64,000 nucleotides of DNA from Prodigiosinella aquatilis. Its GTDB lineage: Bacteria > Pseudomonadota > Gammaproteobacteria > Enterobacterales > Enterobacteriaceae. The stretch is from the NCBI GenBank assembly GCA_030388725.1, contig CP128857.1, positions 3,472,001-3,536,000 on the forward strand. Reading direction: 5' to 3'. The notes under the pieces are model-generated. The model was not told where the DNA came from. It saw nothing but the letters and a program-made list of their open reading frames with translations, and searched no databases. This document shows, one piece after another, positions 52,204 to 62,134 of this stretch (position 1 is the first letter of the stretch; every line of letters begins with the position of its first letter). The position numbers and the translations under genes were made by a program.

Positions 52204-53764
52204 TCGCGGGTGGTTTTCCGGAGATGTCATAAACTACGCGGGAGATGCCGTCGACTTCATTGATAATGCGGTTGGAGCAACGACCGAGGAAATCATACGG
52301 TAGGTGCGCCCAGCGTGCGGTCATAAAGTCGATGGTTTCTACTGCACGCAGCGAAACCACCCAATCGTATTTACGCCCATCGCCCATCACGCCCACCGAA
52401 CGCACTGGCAGGAAGACAGTGAATGCCTGGCTGACTTTGTTGTACAAGTCGGCTTTATGCAGCTCTTCGATGAAGATCGCATCCGCACGACGCAACAGGT
52501 CGCAATACGCTTTCTTCACTTCGCCCAGTACACGCACACCCAGACCTGGCCCCGGGAATGGATGGCGGTACAACATGTCATACGGCAGACCCAGTTCCAG
52601 ACCGATCTTGCGGACTTCATCCTTGAACAACTCTTTCAACGGCTCAACCAGACCCAGTTTCATCTCTTTCGGCAAACCGCCGACATTATGGTGAGATTTA
52701 ATGACATGCGCCTTGCCCGTTGCAGAAGCAGCAGATTCAATAACATCCGGGTAAATAGTGCCCTGCGCCAGCCATTTCACATCAGACTGCTTGCTGGCTT
52801 CTTCGTCGAAGACTTCAACAAACACACGACCAATAATTTTACGTTTCGCTTCCGGCTCATCCACGCCCGCTAACGCACTCAGGAAGCGCTCTTCTGCCGG
52901 AACATGCACAATGTTCAAACCAAAGTGGTCGCCAAACATGTCCAGCACCTGCTCAGCTTCATTCAGACGCAGCAATCCGTTATCCACGAACACGCAGGTG
53001 AGACGCTCACCAATCGCGCGATGTAGTAGCATGGCGGTCACGGAAGAATCCACACCACCAGACAGGCCGAGAATCACTTTATCATTCCCTACCTGCTCAC
53101 GAAGGCGGGCCACAGCATCATCAATAATCTTGGCGGGTGTCCACAACGCTTCACACTGACAGATATCACGCACAAAGCGTTCTAATATGCGCTGCCCCTG
53201 ACGGGTGTGTGTCACTTCTGGATGGAACTGAACGCCATAAAAACGTTTCTCTTCATTCGCCATAATGGCAAACGGGCAAGTATCCGTGCTGGCAATAGTC
53301 ACGAAATCCTGAGGAATCGCCGTCACTTTATCGCCATGGCTCATCCACACATCCAACACTGGAACACCAAAACCGCTGATAGAATCCTGAATGTCCCGAA
53401 CCAGCGTGCAATCCACCTTGACTTCAACCTGCGCGTAACCAAATTCACGCTCATTGGAACCTTCTACCGCCCCACCCAGTTGCATCGCCATAGTCTGCAT
53501 GCCATAACACACACCCAGAACAGGCACGCCCGCCTGGAAGACATATTCCGGGGCCCGTGGGCTATTGAACTCAGTGGTACTTTCCGGTCCACCGGAAAGA
53601 ATAATCCCATTTGGATTGAATTCGCGGATTTGCGCTTCAGTGACATCCCATGCCCAAAGCTCACAGTAAACGCCCAGTTCACGAACCCGCCGTGCAACCA
53701 GCTGCGTATATTGAGAACCGAAATCCAGAATAAGAATGCGGTGTTGATGAATGTTTTCTGTCAT
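52187..53764 (-). CDS. guaA: GMP synthase (glutamine-hydrolysing)
   Basis: 525 residues, full length. Class I glutamine amidotransferase domain with Cys in GVCYGMQTM and His/Glu in QFHPEV; ATP-pyrophosphatase with the P-loop LSGGVDSSV; C-terminal dimerisation domain ending PPATIEWE. Makes GMP from XMP in the cytosol. Second gene of guaBA. Its 3' end is the island insertion point and remains intact. Confidence 0.98.
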   Translation of the reverse strand: MTENIHQHRILILDFGSQYTQLVARRVRELGVYCELWAWDVTEAQIREFNPNGIILSGGPESTTEFNSPRAPEYVFQAGVPVLGVCYGMQTMAMQLGGAVEGSNEREFGYAQVEVKVDCTLVRDIQDSISGFGVPVLDVWMSHGDKVTAIPQDFVTIASTDTCPFAIMANEEKRFYGVQFHPEVTHTRQGQRILERFVRDICQCEALWTPAKIIDDAVARLREQVGNDKVILGLSGGVDSSVTAMLLHRAIGERLTCVFVDNGLLRLNEAEQVLDMFGDHFGLNIVHVPAEERFLSALAGVDEPEAKRKIIGRVFVEVFDEEASKQSDVKWLAQGTIYPDVIESAASATGKAHVIKSHHNVGGLPKEMKLGLVEPLKELFKDEVRKIGLELGLPYDMLYRHPFPGPGLGVRVLGEVKKAYCDLLRRADAIFIEELHKADLYNKVSQAFTVFLPVRSVGVMGDGRKYDWVVSLRAVETIDFMTARWAHLPYDFLGRCSNRIINEVDGISRVVYDISGKPPATIEWE

Positions 53765-53800
53765 GGGAAATATATTCCAAATACAAAAAGCTAAAAGTGA

Positions 53801-53829
53801 TTAAACCCGGTGAAGATTACCGGGTTTAA
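53801..53829 (-). other. Perfect hairpin between guaB and guaA
   Basis: 10-bp stem TTAAACCCGG / CCGGGTTTAA with a 9-base loop, between the two cistrons. No strong T-run follows on the minus strand, so partial termination or mRNA stabilisation is more likely than full termination. Confidence 0.55.
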
Positions 53830-53855
53830 CGGGTTAAATCCGCCTGCAAACCACC

Positions 53856-55322
53856 TTATGAACCCATACGGTAATTCGGCGATTCCTTGGTAATGGTTAC
53901 ATCGTGGACATGGCTTTCCTGAATACCCGCACCGCTAATACGGACAAATTCCGCTTTAGTTCGCAGTTCATCAATGGTTCCGCATCCGGTCAATCCCATA
54001 CAGGAACGCAGGCCGCCCATCTGTTGATGAACGATCTCTTTCAAACGCCCTTTGTACGCGACACGACCTTCAATACCTTCCGGCACCAATTTGTCTGCGG
54101 CATTGTCAGACTGGAAATAGCGATCGGAAGACCCTTTGGACATCGCACCCAGCGACCCCATACCGCGATAAGATTTGAAAGAACGCCCTTGATAGAGTTC
54201 AATTTCCCCAGGAGACTCTTCCGTACCCGCCAGCATGGAACCCACCATGACACAGGCTGCGCCCGCGGCGATGGCTTTGGCGATATCGCCGGAGAAACGG
54301 ATGCCGCCATCAGCGATAACCGGAACGCCCGTACCTTCCAGTGCCTCCACGGCATCTGAAATAGCGGTAATCTGCGGTACACCCACACCCGTTACGATAC
54401 GAGTGGTACAGATAGAACCAGGACCAATACCTACTTTCACCGCACTGACACCCGCCTCAACCAGCGCCAGCGCACCTGCGCCAGTCGCTACGTTGCCGCC
54501 GATAATTTGCAGCTCGGGATATTTGTTACGGGTTTCACGAATACGCTGTAGCACGCCTTCAGAGTGACCGTGAGACGAGTCGATCAGCAATACATCAACA
54601 CCCGCCGCGACCAGTGCATCAATACGCTCTTCATTACCCGCACCAGCACCAACAGCCGCACCAACACGCAGACGTCCATGCTCATCTTTACAGGCATTTG
54701 GTTTACGCTCTGCTTTCTGGAAATCTTTAACGGTGATCATCCCAACCAGATGGAACTGATCATCCACGACCAGCGCCTTCTCAATGCGTCGTTCATGCAT
54801 TTTTTGCAATACGACTTCGCGTGCTTCGCCTTCTTTTACCGTTACCAGACGCTCTTTCGTTGTCATGAAATCGCTGACCGGCCGGTTAAGATCGGTTACA
54901 AAGCGAACATCACGACCAGTGATAATCCCTACCAACTCGTTGCCTTCGGTAACCACTGGGTAACCGGCGAAGCCATTACGCTTGGTCAGTTCTTTTACCT
55001 GATGCAACGTTGTGGTTGGTGTTACGGTTTGTGGATCAACAACCACACCGCTTTCATGTTTTTTTACGCGGCTGACTTCTTCTGCCTGACGCTCAATAGA
55101 CATGTTTTTGTGAACAAAACCTAATCCGCCTTCCTGAGCCAGCGCAATCGCCAGACCAGATTCGGTGACAGTATCCATCGCTGCGGACAGCATAGGAATG
55201 TTCAGACTGATCGTTTTCGTGAGTCGAGTGGTTAAATTAGCCGTATTAGGCAGGACAGTAGAATGTGCGGGAACAAGGAGAACGTCATCAAACGTTAGTG
55301 CTTCTTTAGCGATACGTAGCAT
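53856..55322 (-). CDS. guaB: IMP dehydrogenase
   Basis: 488 residues from ATG 55322 (MLRIAKEALTFDDVLLVPAH), two codons after the first possible start, as in E. coli. TIM barrel with two CBS domains (about 93-205); catalytic Cys in GPGSICTTRIVTG. Oxidises IMP to XMP, the first step toward GMP. First gene of guaBA; a PurR box lies upstream. Confidence 0.97.
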   Translation of the reverse strand: MLRIAKEALTFDDVLLVPAHSTVLPNTANLTTRLTKTISLNIPMLSAAMDTVTESGLAIALAQEGGLGFVHKNMSIERQAEEVSRVKKHESGVVVDPQTVTPTTTLHQVKELTKRNGFAGYPVVTEGNELVGIITGRDVRFVTDLNRPVSDFMTTKERLVTVKEGEAREVVLQKMHERRIEKALVVDDQFHLVGMITVKDFQKAERKPNACKDEHGRLRVGAAVGAGAGNEERIDALVAAGVDVLLIDSSHGHSEGVLQRIRETRNKYPELQIIGGNVATGAGALALVEAGVSAVKVGIGPGSICTTRIVTGVGVPQITAISDAVEALEGTGVPVIADGGIRFSGDIAKAIAAGAACVMVGSMLAGTEESPGEIELYQGRSFKSYRGMGSLGAMSKGSSDRYFQSDNAADKLVPEGIEGRVAYKGRLKEIVHQQMGGLRSCMGLTGCGTIDELRTKAEFVRISGAGIQESHVHDVTITKESPNYRMGS

Positions 55323-55385
55323 GGGCAATATCTCACCAAGGGTGGGTGGAAGATTAGATAAAATATTGCCGTGGCATTATACAGA

Positions 55386-55401
55386 GCGTAATCGGTTGCC
55401 T
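55386..55401. promoter_or_regulatory. PurR operator of guaBA
   Basis: On the minus strand AGGCAACCGATTACGC matches the PurR consensus (ANGCAANCGNTTNCNT) at all fixed positions but the last. It lies 64 bases upstream of the guaB start. Confidence 0.75.
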
Positions 55402-55494
55402 CCAGCATTTTTTTACTAAAATGCTTGATTACCTTTTACAGGTAGGTAGTATCGATCAATTAAGTCACTGTTTTAAAATTTGATCTGGCTCACA

Positions 55495-56880
55495 ATGTCT
55501 CAACTTCCTTCTTCTGCAATTTTCACCGTAAGTCGCCTTAATCAGACGGTTAAACAACTGCTGGAAGGCGAAATGGGTCAGATCTGGCTTTCCGGTGAAA
55601 TATCCAACTTCTCGCAACCTGCATCCGGCCACTGGTATTTTACGCTGAAAGACGAGCGTGCACAGGTGCGTTGCGCCATGTTCCGTAATAGCAATCGCCG
55701 GGTAATCTTCCGCCCACAGAATGGCCAACAGGTGCTTATCCGGGCGATCATTACTCTGTATGAGCCTCGCGGGGATTACCAGTTGCTGGCAGAAAGTATG
55801 CAGCCCGCCGGTGATGGCCTGCTGCAACAACAGTTTGAACAACTGAAACAGCGTCTGTCCGCTGAAGGTTTGTTTGAACAGCAATACAAACAGCTCCTGC
55901 CTAAACCCGCCAGACAAGTTGGCGTTATCACCTCTGCCAGCGGTGCGGCACTACACGATATCCTACAAGTTTTACAACGCCGTGACCCGTCTTTACCCGT
56001 GGTCATTTACCCCACAGCGGTTCAGGGTAATGAAGCGCCATTACAAATTGTCCGCGCCATTGAACTGGCAAATCAGCGTCAGGAATGTGATGTTCTGATT
56101 GTTGGACGCGGCGGCGGTTCACTGGAAGATTTATGGAGTTTTAATGATGAACGAGTGGCACGGGCCATTTTTGCCAGCGCCATTCCTGTGGTCAGTGCCG
56201 TAGGCCATGAAACGGATGTCACCATTGCCGATTTCGTCGCTGACCTGCGTGCGCCGACGCCTTCAGCCGCCGCCGAACTGGTCAGCCGTAATCATCCAGA
56301 ACTACTACGACAGATCCAATCCTTGCGTCAGCGGCTGGAAATGGGCATGGATTACTATCTGGCTCAGCGTGCACAAACCTTTAATCGCTTTTATCATCGC
56401 TTGCAGCAACAACACCCACAGCTACGGTTGGCAAGGCAGCAAAATCAGCTGATCCGACTGCGTCAGCGATTAGACGATGTAATACAAATCCGGCTTCGTC
56501 ATGCTGCGCGTCAGCATGAACGACAGTTGCAACGTCTGATGCAGCAGCAGCAGCAACCACGGATTCACCGTGCTCAGCAGCGTCTGCAACAACTGCGTTA
56601 TCAATTACAACAGACCGTGGAACGACAGCTAAACCAGCATAAGCAGCGCTTTGGTGAAACCTGTTCCCACCTGGAAGCGGTCAGTCCGCTAGCAACGCTG
56701 GCACGCGGCTATAGTGTGACATCGACATCTGATGGCCAGGTAATGAAAAGAACTATTCAGGCGTCCATCGGCGATACCCTGAAAACTCGCCTTCAGGATG
56801 GATGGGTAGCAAGCCAGATAACCGAAATTCGCTCAGAATCCGCAACTGTCGTGAAAAAACGTTATAAACAGAAGATCTGA
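55495..56880 (+). CDS. xseA: Exodeoxyribonuclease VII large subunit
   Basis: 461 residues from ATG 55495 (MSQLPSSAIFTVSRLNQTVK), the usual start. OB-fold, then the catalytic region with VITSASGAALHD and GRGGGSLEDLWSFNDE, VSAVGHETDVTIAD, a Gln/Arg-rich coiled coil (about 275-400) and the C-terminal YSVTSTSDG barrel. Degrades single-stranded DNA with XseB. Divergent from guaB. Confidence 0.97.
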   Translation: MSQLPSSAIFTVSRLNQTVKQLLEGEMGQIWLSGEISNFSQPASGHWYFTLKDERAQVRCAMFRNSNRRVIFRPQNGQQVLIRAIITLYEPRGDYQLLAESMQPAGDGLLQQQFEQLKQRLSAEGLFEQQYKQLLPKPARQVGVITSASGAALHDILQVLQRRDPSLPVVIYPTAVQGNEAPLQIVRAIELANQRQECDVLIVGRGGGSLEDLWSFNDERVARAIFASAIPVVSAVGHETDVTIADFVADLRAPTPSAAAELVSRNHPELLRQIQSLRQRLEMGMDYYLAQRAQTFNRFYHRLQQQHPQLRLARQQNQLIRLRQRLDDVIQIRLRHAARQHERQLQRLMQQQQQPRIHRAQQRLQQLRYQLQQTVERQLNQHKQRFGETCSHLEAVSPLATLARGYSVTSTSDGQVMKRTIQASIGDTLKTRLQDGWVASQITEIRSESATVVKKRYKQKI

Positions 56881-56975
56881 TCTCTACACTATACTTATTG
56901 CTTCATTACTGGTTATCTATGAGCAGGGATGAGCATCTGCATACATGATGTTCACCTACCATAAGGAGATGAGGC

Positions 56976-58031
56976 ATGAGGCTAATTCGTAGCATAATCC
57001 CCCCCTATATTCTGCATCGTATTATCAACAATGGTTCTGATGAAGAGCGTCGTTGTGCCCAACAAACATTAATGCATGTCCAATCTCTGATGGTAGAGAT
57101 GTTATCCAAACCCGCACCACATGAGATATACACTGGCGGTCAGGTTGATCGGAAAATCTATAATGCAGAACATCAACAGCAACTGCCGGGAATCCAGGTA
57201 CGTACCGAGGGCCAAGCCAGTAATGGTGATATCGCTGCCGATGAAGCGTACGACTATCTGGGCGCCACCTATGATTTTTTCTGGCAGATATTCGGCCGTA
57301 ATTCATTAGATAACCAAGGGTTACCGCTTTCCGGGACCGTGCATTATGGCAAAAATTATCAGAACGCCTTCTGGAATGGGCAGCAGATGGTTTTTGGTGA
57401 TGGCGACGGCAAGATTTTCAACCGTTTTACTACCGCGATTGACGTGGTCGGCCATGAACTGGCACATGGTATCACTGAAAGTGAAGCAAACTTCATCTAC
57501 TTCCGTCAGTCTGGGGCGCTCAATGAGTCGATGTCCGACGTATTTGGCGCCATGGTAAAACAGTTCTACCATAAACAAACGGCACAACAAGCGGACTGGA
57601 TCATCGGCGAAGGTCTGCTGGCAGAGAATATCGACGGTAAAGGCCTACGCTCTATGGCCAGACCCGGCACAGCTTATGATGATTTACTGCTGGGAACCGA
57701 CCCACAGCCAGCGCATATGCGTGACTATATCAATACACGTGAAGATAATGGCGGAGTCCATCTTAACTCCGGCATTCCCAACCGGGCATTTTATCTGACG
57801 GCAATGGGGTTGGGGGGCTATTCCTGGGAAAAAGCCGGGCAAATCTGGTATGACACGCTATGTGATAAATCACTGCCCCAAAATGCCGATTTTTCCGTTT
57901 TTGCCAAACGCACTGTCGAACATGCTGAAAAACGTTTTAATGCCGTCGTTGCCGATATTGTCATTCAGGCCTGGTATCAGGTCGGTGTGGAAACGGGAAT
58001 AACCAATGAACATTCAGCCCGCTTTGACTGA
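56976..58031 (+). CDS. Protealysin-like M4 metalloprotease
   Basis: 351 residues; AAGGAG before ATG. No signal peptide. A short propeptide with the PPY motif (residues 9-11) precedes the mature enzyme (from about 51). Zinc site HELAH (160-164) with Glu184 (GALNESMSD) and a catalytic His in REDNGGVHLNSG. Short-propeptide M4 enzymes such as protealysin act inside the cell or are released without a Sec signal. Overlaps the inhibitor gene by 26 bp. Confidence 0.93.
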   Translation: MRLIRSIIPPYILHRIINNGSDEERRCAQQTLMHVQSLMVEMLSKPAPHEIYTGGQVDRKIYNAEHQQQLPGIQVRTEGQASNGDIAADEAYDYLGATYDFFWQIFGRNSLDNQGLPLSGTVHYGKNYQNAFWNGQQMVFGDGDGKIFNRFTTAIDVVGHELAHGITESEANFIYFRQSGALNESMSDVFGAMVKQFYHKQTAQQADWIIGEGLLAENIDGKGLRSMARPGTAYDDLLLGTDPQPAHMRDYINTREDNGGVHLNSGIPNRAFYLTAMGLGGYSWEKAGQIWYDTLCDKSLPQNADFSVFAKRTVEHAEKRFNAVVADIVIQAWYQVGVETGITNEHSARFD

Positions 58032-58350
58032 TGATGCAGTGATTGAACTGGCACGTGAAGGTGGTTTTGCCTGGATACCCAAACTTGCGGGGCATCGGCG
58101 CTTTGCGCTGGCCGATATCCCGTCTCCGGCGCGGGAAAAAACCTGCACAATACTGCGCAACATCTTCTCTACGGTACGAGAACCTGATCGACAGAGCCCA
58201 CCGGGTCGTGGCGATCAGTTTTATTACCGCATTCATATCAGCTACAGCAATCAGCACAATGCCCCACATCAGGATATTGTGCTACTCATTCCAGAATGCG
58301 ATGCCCCAGTGGAGTTGGAGGCGCTCTGGCGTAACGGCCCTTCGGAATAA
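58006..58350 (+). CDS. Emfourin-type inhibitor of the M4 protease
   Basis: 114 residues. Overlaps the protease 3' end by 26 bp in another frame, the operon layout known for protealysin and emfourin. Contains DAVIELAREGGFAWIPKLAG and GRGDQFYYRIHISYSN. It would bind the protease in the cytoplasm and hold it inactive. The call rests on context plus length and motif similarity. Confidence 0.75.
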   Translation: MNIQPALTDDAVIELAREGGFAWIPKLAGHRRFALADIPSPAREKTCTILRNIFSTVREPDRQSPPGRGDQFYYRIHISYSNQHNAPHQDIVLLIPECDAPVELEALWRNGPSE

Positions 58351-58357
58351 TCGCCAC

Positions 58358-58582
58358 TCATTCCGGTTGGTAATGGCATTCAACCTGCTTTTTCGAAATC
58401 AGCCCGTGACCATGTTGACAGAAGTAATCAACTGCACCGCACGCTTTCAGAACTTGTAACACCTGGTGGCACTCAGGACAGAATATCTGGCGGAGATACC
58501 CCTGCTGACAGATGGCACAGTAAAAATGTTCGTCGTTTCGCCATTGCATTTCATGTTGACACTGAGGACAAACGGCTTCCAT
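58358..58582 (-). CDS. yfgJ: YfgJ-like zinc-ribbon protein
   Basis: 74 residues from ATG 58582 (MEAVCPQCQHEMQW); the longer frame adds eight residues without support. Four Cys pairs (CPQC, CAIC, CPEC, and CGAVDYFCQHGHG). Conserved small protein beside der in Enterobacterales; function unknown. Converges with the emfourin gene, 8 bp apart. Confidence 0.88.
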   Translation of the reverse strand: MEAVCPQCQHEMQWRNDEHFYCAICQQGYLRQIFCPECHQVLQVLKACGAVDYFCQHGHGLISKKQVECHYQPE

Positions 58583-58670
58583 TATTTCCCTCCACGTTAA
58601 TGTCAAACGATATCAGGTCTACGGTAATGGCATAAAACAACGTGGCAGATATACTCTGCCCCGTATGTGA

Positions 58671-60161
58671 TTACTTACCTTTCTTGATGTGCTGTATCAA
58701 ACGCTTGCGCTTGCGGAGCTGATTTGGCGTCAATGTGTTGCGCTTATCCGCAAAGGGATTCTCACCTTCTTTGAACTGAATGCGGATTGGTGTTCCCATA
58801 ACATCCAGTGAACGACGGTAATAATTCATCAGGTAGCGTTTATAGGAATCCGGCAGATCTTTTACCTGATTGCCGTGAATAACGACAATCGGTGGATTAT
58901 AGCCACCGGCATGTGCATATTTCAGTTTTACTCGGCGACCACGCACCAACGGTGGTTGATGGTCATCTGCCGCCATCTGCATGATACGGGTCAGCATGGA
59001 AGTTCCCACCCGACGAGTAGAGCATGTATAAGCTTCAGTGACTGACTCAAACAGATTACCGACACCACTGCCATGCAAAGCGGAAATGAAATGGATACGA
59101 GCAAAATCAATAAAGCCCAGGCGCATATCCAGTGTTTCTTTCACCTGATCTTTTACTTCCTGTGACAGCCCATCCCATTTATTGACCACAATCACCAGAG
59201 AACGGCCAGCATTGAGAATAAAGCCCAGCAGCGAGAGATCCTGATCAGAAATACCTTCCCGGGCATCAATCACCAACAGGACTACATTCGCATCTTCAAT
59301 CGCCTGTAGAGTTTTAATGACCGAAAACTTCTCTACCGTCTCGGTTATTTTCCCACGCTTACGGACTCCGGCAGTATCGATCAAGACATATTCACGGCCG
59401 TCACGTTCCATTGGGATATAGATACTGTCCCGGGTGGTTCCCGGCATATCGTAAACCACCACACGATCTTCACCCAAAATCCGATTGGTAAGCGTGGACT
59501 TACCAACATTGGGCCGCCCGACAATAGCCAGTTTAATGGGTAATGATTCGGGATCGAAATCATCCTTTGGTTCGCTATTTTCGCTATCGGACTGCTGCTC
59601 AGCCAATTGCTCCGCCCAATAGGCCGCATTAGCCTCTTCTTCCGTCAGTTCTTTCGGTTCAGGTGCCTCACCAATAAAAGGCAGTAGAGCCTTTTCCAGC
59701 AATGAAGTGACACCTCGACCGTGAGATGCTGCGATAGGGTACACTTCACCTAATCCCAATGAGTAAAAATCGGCAATACCCGTATCCGCATCAATCCCGT
59801 CAATTTTGTTGGCAACCAGGAAGGTGGGCTTTTCACGACTGCGCAGATGCTGGGCGATGCCGCGATCTGCCGGCATTAAACCATCACGGGCATCTACCAT
59901 GAACAGGACAATATCGGCCTCTTCGATAGCTTGCAGTGATTGGCCTGCCATACGTGTTTCCACTCCTTCCTCACTACCATCGATGCCTCCGGTATCAATG
60001 GCAATAAATTCATTCCCTTCTACCTCAGCACGACCATACTTGCGGTCACGCGTCAGCCCAGGGAAATCCGCCACCAATGCATCACGGGTACGCGTCAAGC
60101 GGTTAAACAGCGTGGATTTACCCACATTCGGGCGCCCGACCAGCGCGACGACAGGTATCAT
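58671..60161 (-). CDS. der: GTPase Der (EngA), ribosome biogenesis
   Basis: 496 residues. Two GTPase domains, each with GRPNVGKST, DTGG/DTAG and NKxD (NKID, NKWD), an acidic linker between, and a C-terminal KH-like domain (PIRIQFKEGENPFADKRN). Needed for 50S subunit assembly. Third in the hisS-yfgM-bamB-der line, after a hairpin. Confidence 0.97.
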   Translation of the reverse strand: MIPVVALVGRPNVGKSTLFNRLTRTRDALVADFPGLTRDRKYGRAEVEGNEFIAIDTGGIDGSEEGVETRMAGQSLQAIEEADIVLFMVDARDGLMPADRGIAQHLRSREKPTFLVANKIDGIDADTGIADFYSLGLGEVYPIAASHGRGVTSLLEKALLPFIGEAPEPKELTEEEANAAYWAEQLAEQQSDSENSEPKDDFDPESLPIKLAIVGRPNVGKSTLTNRILGEDRVVVYDMPGTTRDSIYIPMERDGREYVLIDTAGVRKRGKITETVEKFSVIKTLQAIEDANVVLLVIDAREGISDQDLSLLGFILNAGRSLVIVVNKWDGLSQEVKDQVKETLDMRLGFIDFARIHFISALHGSGVGNLFESVTEAYTCSTRRVGTSMLTRIMQMAADDHQPPLVRGRRVKLKYAHAGGYNPPIVVIHGNQVKDLPDSYKRYLMNYYRRSLDVMGTPIRIQFKEGENPFADKRNTLTPNQLRKRKRLIQHIKKGK

Positions 60162-60228
60162 TGTTACAACCTCATTGCTTATATTTCAATTTGTTACAGC
60201 AAGTATCACTCGCTGATGATAAAAGACG

Positions 60229-60260
60229 AAACGGCCCCTGATAGTGTCAGGAGCCGTTAA
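60229..60260 (-). terminator. Hairpin between bamB and der
   Basis: Imperfect stem ACGGCCCCTGA (60231-60241) / TCAGGAGCCGT (60247-60257). On the minus strand it is followed by TTTCGTCTTTT, so it can act as a terminator or attenuator between bamB and der. Confidence 0.65.
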
Positions 60261-60308
60261 AAGGATCATGTGATGATGAACATTCTGATCCGGCATACTG
60301 TTGGTGTA

Positions 60309-61490
60309 TCAGCGGGTGAAAGCGTAAACCTCACCGTCTTTAGACTGTACCAGCAATTTGTCGCTGGCCACCACCGGTTTGCTCAAAAAGCCAGAACCAT
60401 CCACTTTCTGTTGGGAAACAAAACGGCCATCGGCCGTATTAACCCAGTGGAGATAACCTTCCGCATCCCCCACAACCAGATAACCATCAAACAAAACTGG
60501 TGCCGTCAGATTACGGTGCAGCAAATCACTCTGGCGCCAGATATTAACGCCGCCACTGGTACTCAGCGCTACAATCCGATCATTCTGATCTACCAGATAG
60601 ATACGATCACCATCAACAATGAAATCGTTTACCGACCCCAGATCACGTTTCCACACGATTTGGCCAGAACGCAGATCCAATGCCGTCATATTACCATTAT
60701 AGCCGAGTGCATACACAACATCGCCCACAACTACCGGTGTCGTATCCACATCGTTCAGGCGATCAATTTCTGTTGCGCCACTTGGTTGAGAAATACGCTG
60801 CTGCCAGATTAACTGCCCTTGATTCATCATCACAGCGCTAACACGGCCATTATCACCGCCAACAATTGCGGCACCAAATGCTGTGGTTGGCGCAGATTCA
60901 CCACGCAACGACAGCGTTGGCATATCCAGGCTAACCGTCCATTTAATAGAACCATCAGATTCATTTAATGCCTGCAGCATACCGTTGCTGGTATGTATCA
61001 GTACCACACCATCACTGATGACCGGACGAGAAAGCACTTCACCCGCAGCTCTGGTTTGCCATACCTTGGCACCATCATCTGCATTCAGAGCAAAGACTTG
61101 CGCTCTTTCACTGCCGACATACACGCGATTACCGGATACAGAAACCCCACCAGATAACAGGGCTGAACGGTTACGGGAAAACAGACCCGTTTTTTCTGAC
61201 AGATCGACACGCCACTTTTCTTCGCCATTAGTTAAGTCTAACGCTTTTACCACACCATGACGGTCAGCGGCATAAACCTGATTATTCTGCCAGGTTGGCC
61301 CCAGATTAGAGTAAAAATCGCCAGTACCATCGCCAACAGAACGGCTCCAGACCTTGGTTGGTGTGAACTGATTCTCAACCTGAGGTAACGGAGACATAGT
61401 GACAACATCTTCTTCGTGATCGAACAAGGAACATCCGCTCAGTAGGGCAACAGAAATCAATCCTACAAAAAGTGTTTTATGCAATTGCAT
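60309..61490 (-). CDS. bamB: Outer membrane assembly lipoprotein BamB
   Basis: 393 residues. Signal peptide with lipobox (LISVALLSGCSLF), then an eight-bladed PQQ-like propeller with repeated W-K/R-x-D and GxVxALD motifs (NGEEKWRVDL, DGAKVWQTRA). Periplasmic lipoprotein of the BAM complex. 10 bp after yfgM. Confidence 0.96.
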   Translation of the reverse strand: MQLHKTLFVGLISVALLSGCSLFDHEEDVVTMSPLPQVENQFTPTKVWSRSVGDGTGDFYSNLGPTWQNNQVYAADRHGVVKALDLTNGEEKWRVDLSEKTGLFSRNRSALLSGGVSVSGNRVYVGSERAQVFALNADDGAKVWQTRAAGEVLSRPVISDGVVLIHTSNGMLQALNESDGSIKWTVSLDMPTLSLRGESAPTTAFGAAIVGGDNGRVSAVMMNQGQLIWQQRISQPSGATEIDRLNDVDTTPVVVGDVVYALGYNGNMTALDLRSGQIVWKRDLGSVNDFIVDGDRIYLVDQNDRIVALSTSGGVNIWRQSDLLHRNLTAPVLFDGYLVVGDAEGYLHWVNTADGRFVSQQKVDGSGFLSKPVVASDKLLVQSKDGEVYAFTR

Positions 61491-61500
61491 GGAATTCCTC

Positions 61501-62121
61501 TTAGCTGGGCAGATTGTTCAATTTCAAGCGTAATAAAGACTGCAATGCCTGGGGAGGATTTGCCGCCATGCCTTTGTTGTAAGCATCACGCGCTCCTTTA
61601 TTATCCCCTTTGCTAGCCAGTGCATCACCGCGAACGTCAGCAGCCAGCGCTTCCCAACCGGTCTGCTTGATCATATCAAGTGTTTTCAGCGCTTCATCCG
61701 CTTGATTTTCCTGCAACTGAATACGAGCCAAACGCAGATTGACCAACGCTTTCAGATCATCATTTTTCGTCTGTCCCTGCGCCTGTTTTAACTGCTGATC
61801 AGCTTTAGCAAAATCTTTCTGTTCCACGAAGTGGTGTGCTAGCTCAAGCGATGCCAGTGCACCGTAATTATTACTGTTATCAGCAGAAAATTTCTCTACC
61901 GCGGCAACTGCATCAGATTTGCCAGCAGTAAGCATGTCACTGACATGTTGGTAAGCAGCTGATGTCGCCATCGCATTGCCATCCTGATGGCTTTGCCAGA
62001 AACGCCAGCCAGCCAGTGCACCAATACCAAGCACAATACCGACAACAAGCGCCTTGCCGTTTTCTGCAAAGAAACGGCGAACAACCTCAACCTGTTCATT
62101 CTCTGTGGTATAGACTTCCAC
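61501..62121 (-). CDS. yfgM: YfgM, inner-membrane TPR protein (ancillary SecYEG translocon subunit)
   Basis: 206 residues from GTG 62121 (product MEVYTTENEQVEVV…), with GAGGAGA upstream; the longer ATG frame is rejected as it runs into hisS. One membrane helix (ALVVGIVLGIGALAGWRFW) and a TPR-rich periplasmic part. Links the translocon to periplasmic chaperones. Confidence 0.92.
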   Translation of the reverse strand: MEVYTTENEQVEVVRRFFAENGKALVVGIVLGIGALAGWRFWQSHQDGNAMATSAAYQHVSDMLTAGKSDAVAAVEKFSADNSNNYGALASLELAHHFVEQKDFAKADQQLKQAQGQTKNDDLKALVNLRLARIQLQENQADEALKTLDMIKQTGWEALAADVRGDALASKGDNKGARDAYNKGMAANPPQALQSLLRLKLNNLPS

Positions 62122-62134
62122 GGTGTCGTTCTCC

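Noticed and set aside
55774..56006. Minus-strand frames within xseA
   Set aside because: Antisense shadows of a clear core gene, with no motif or ribosome site.
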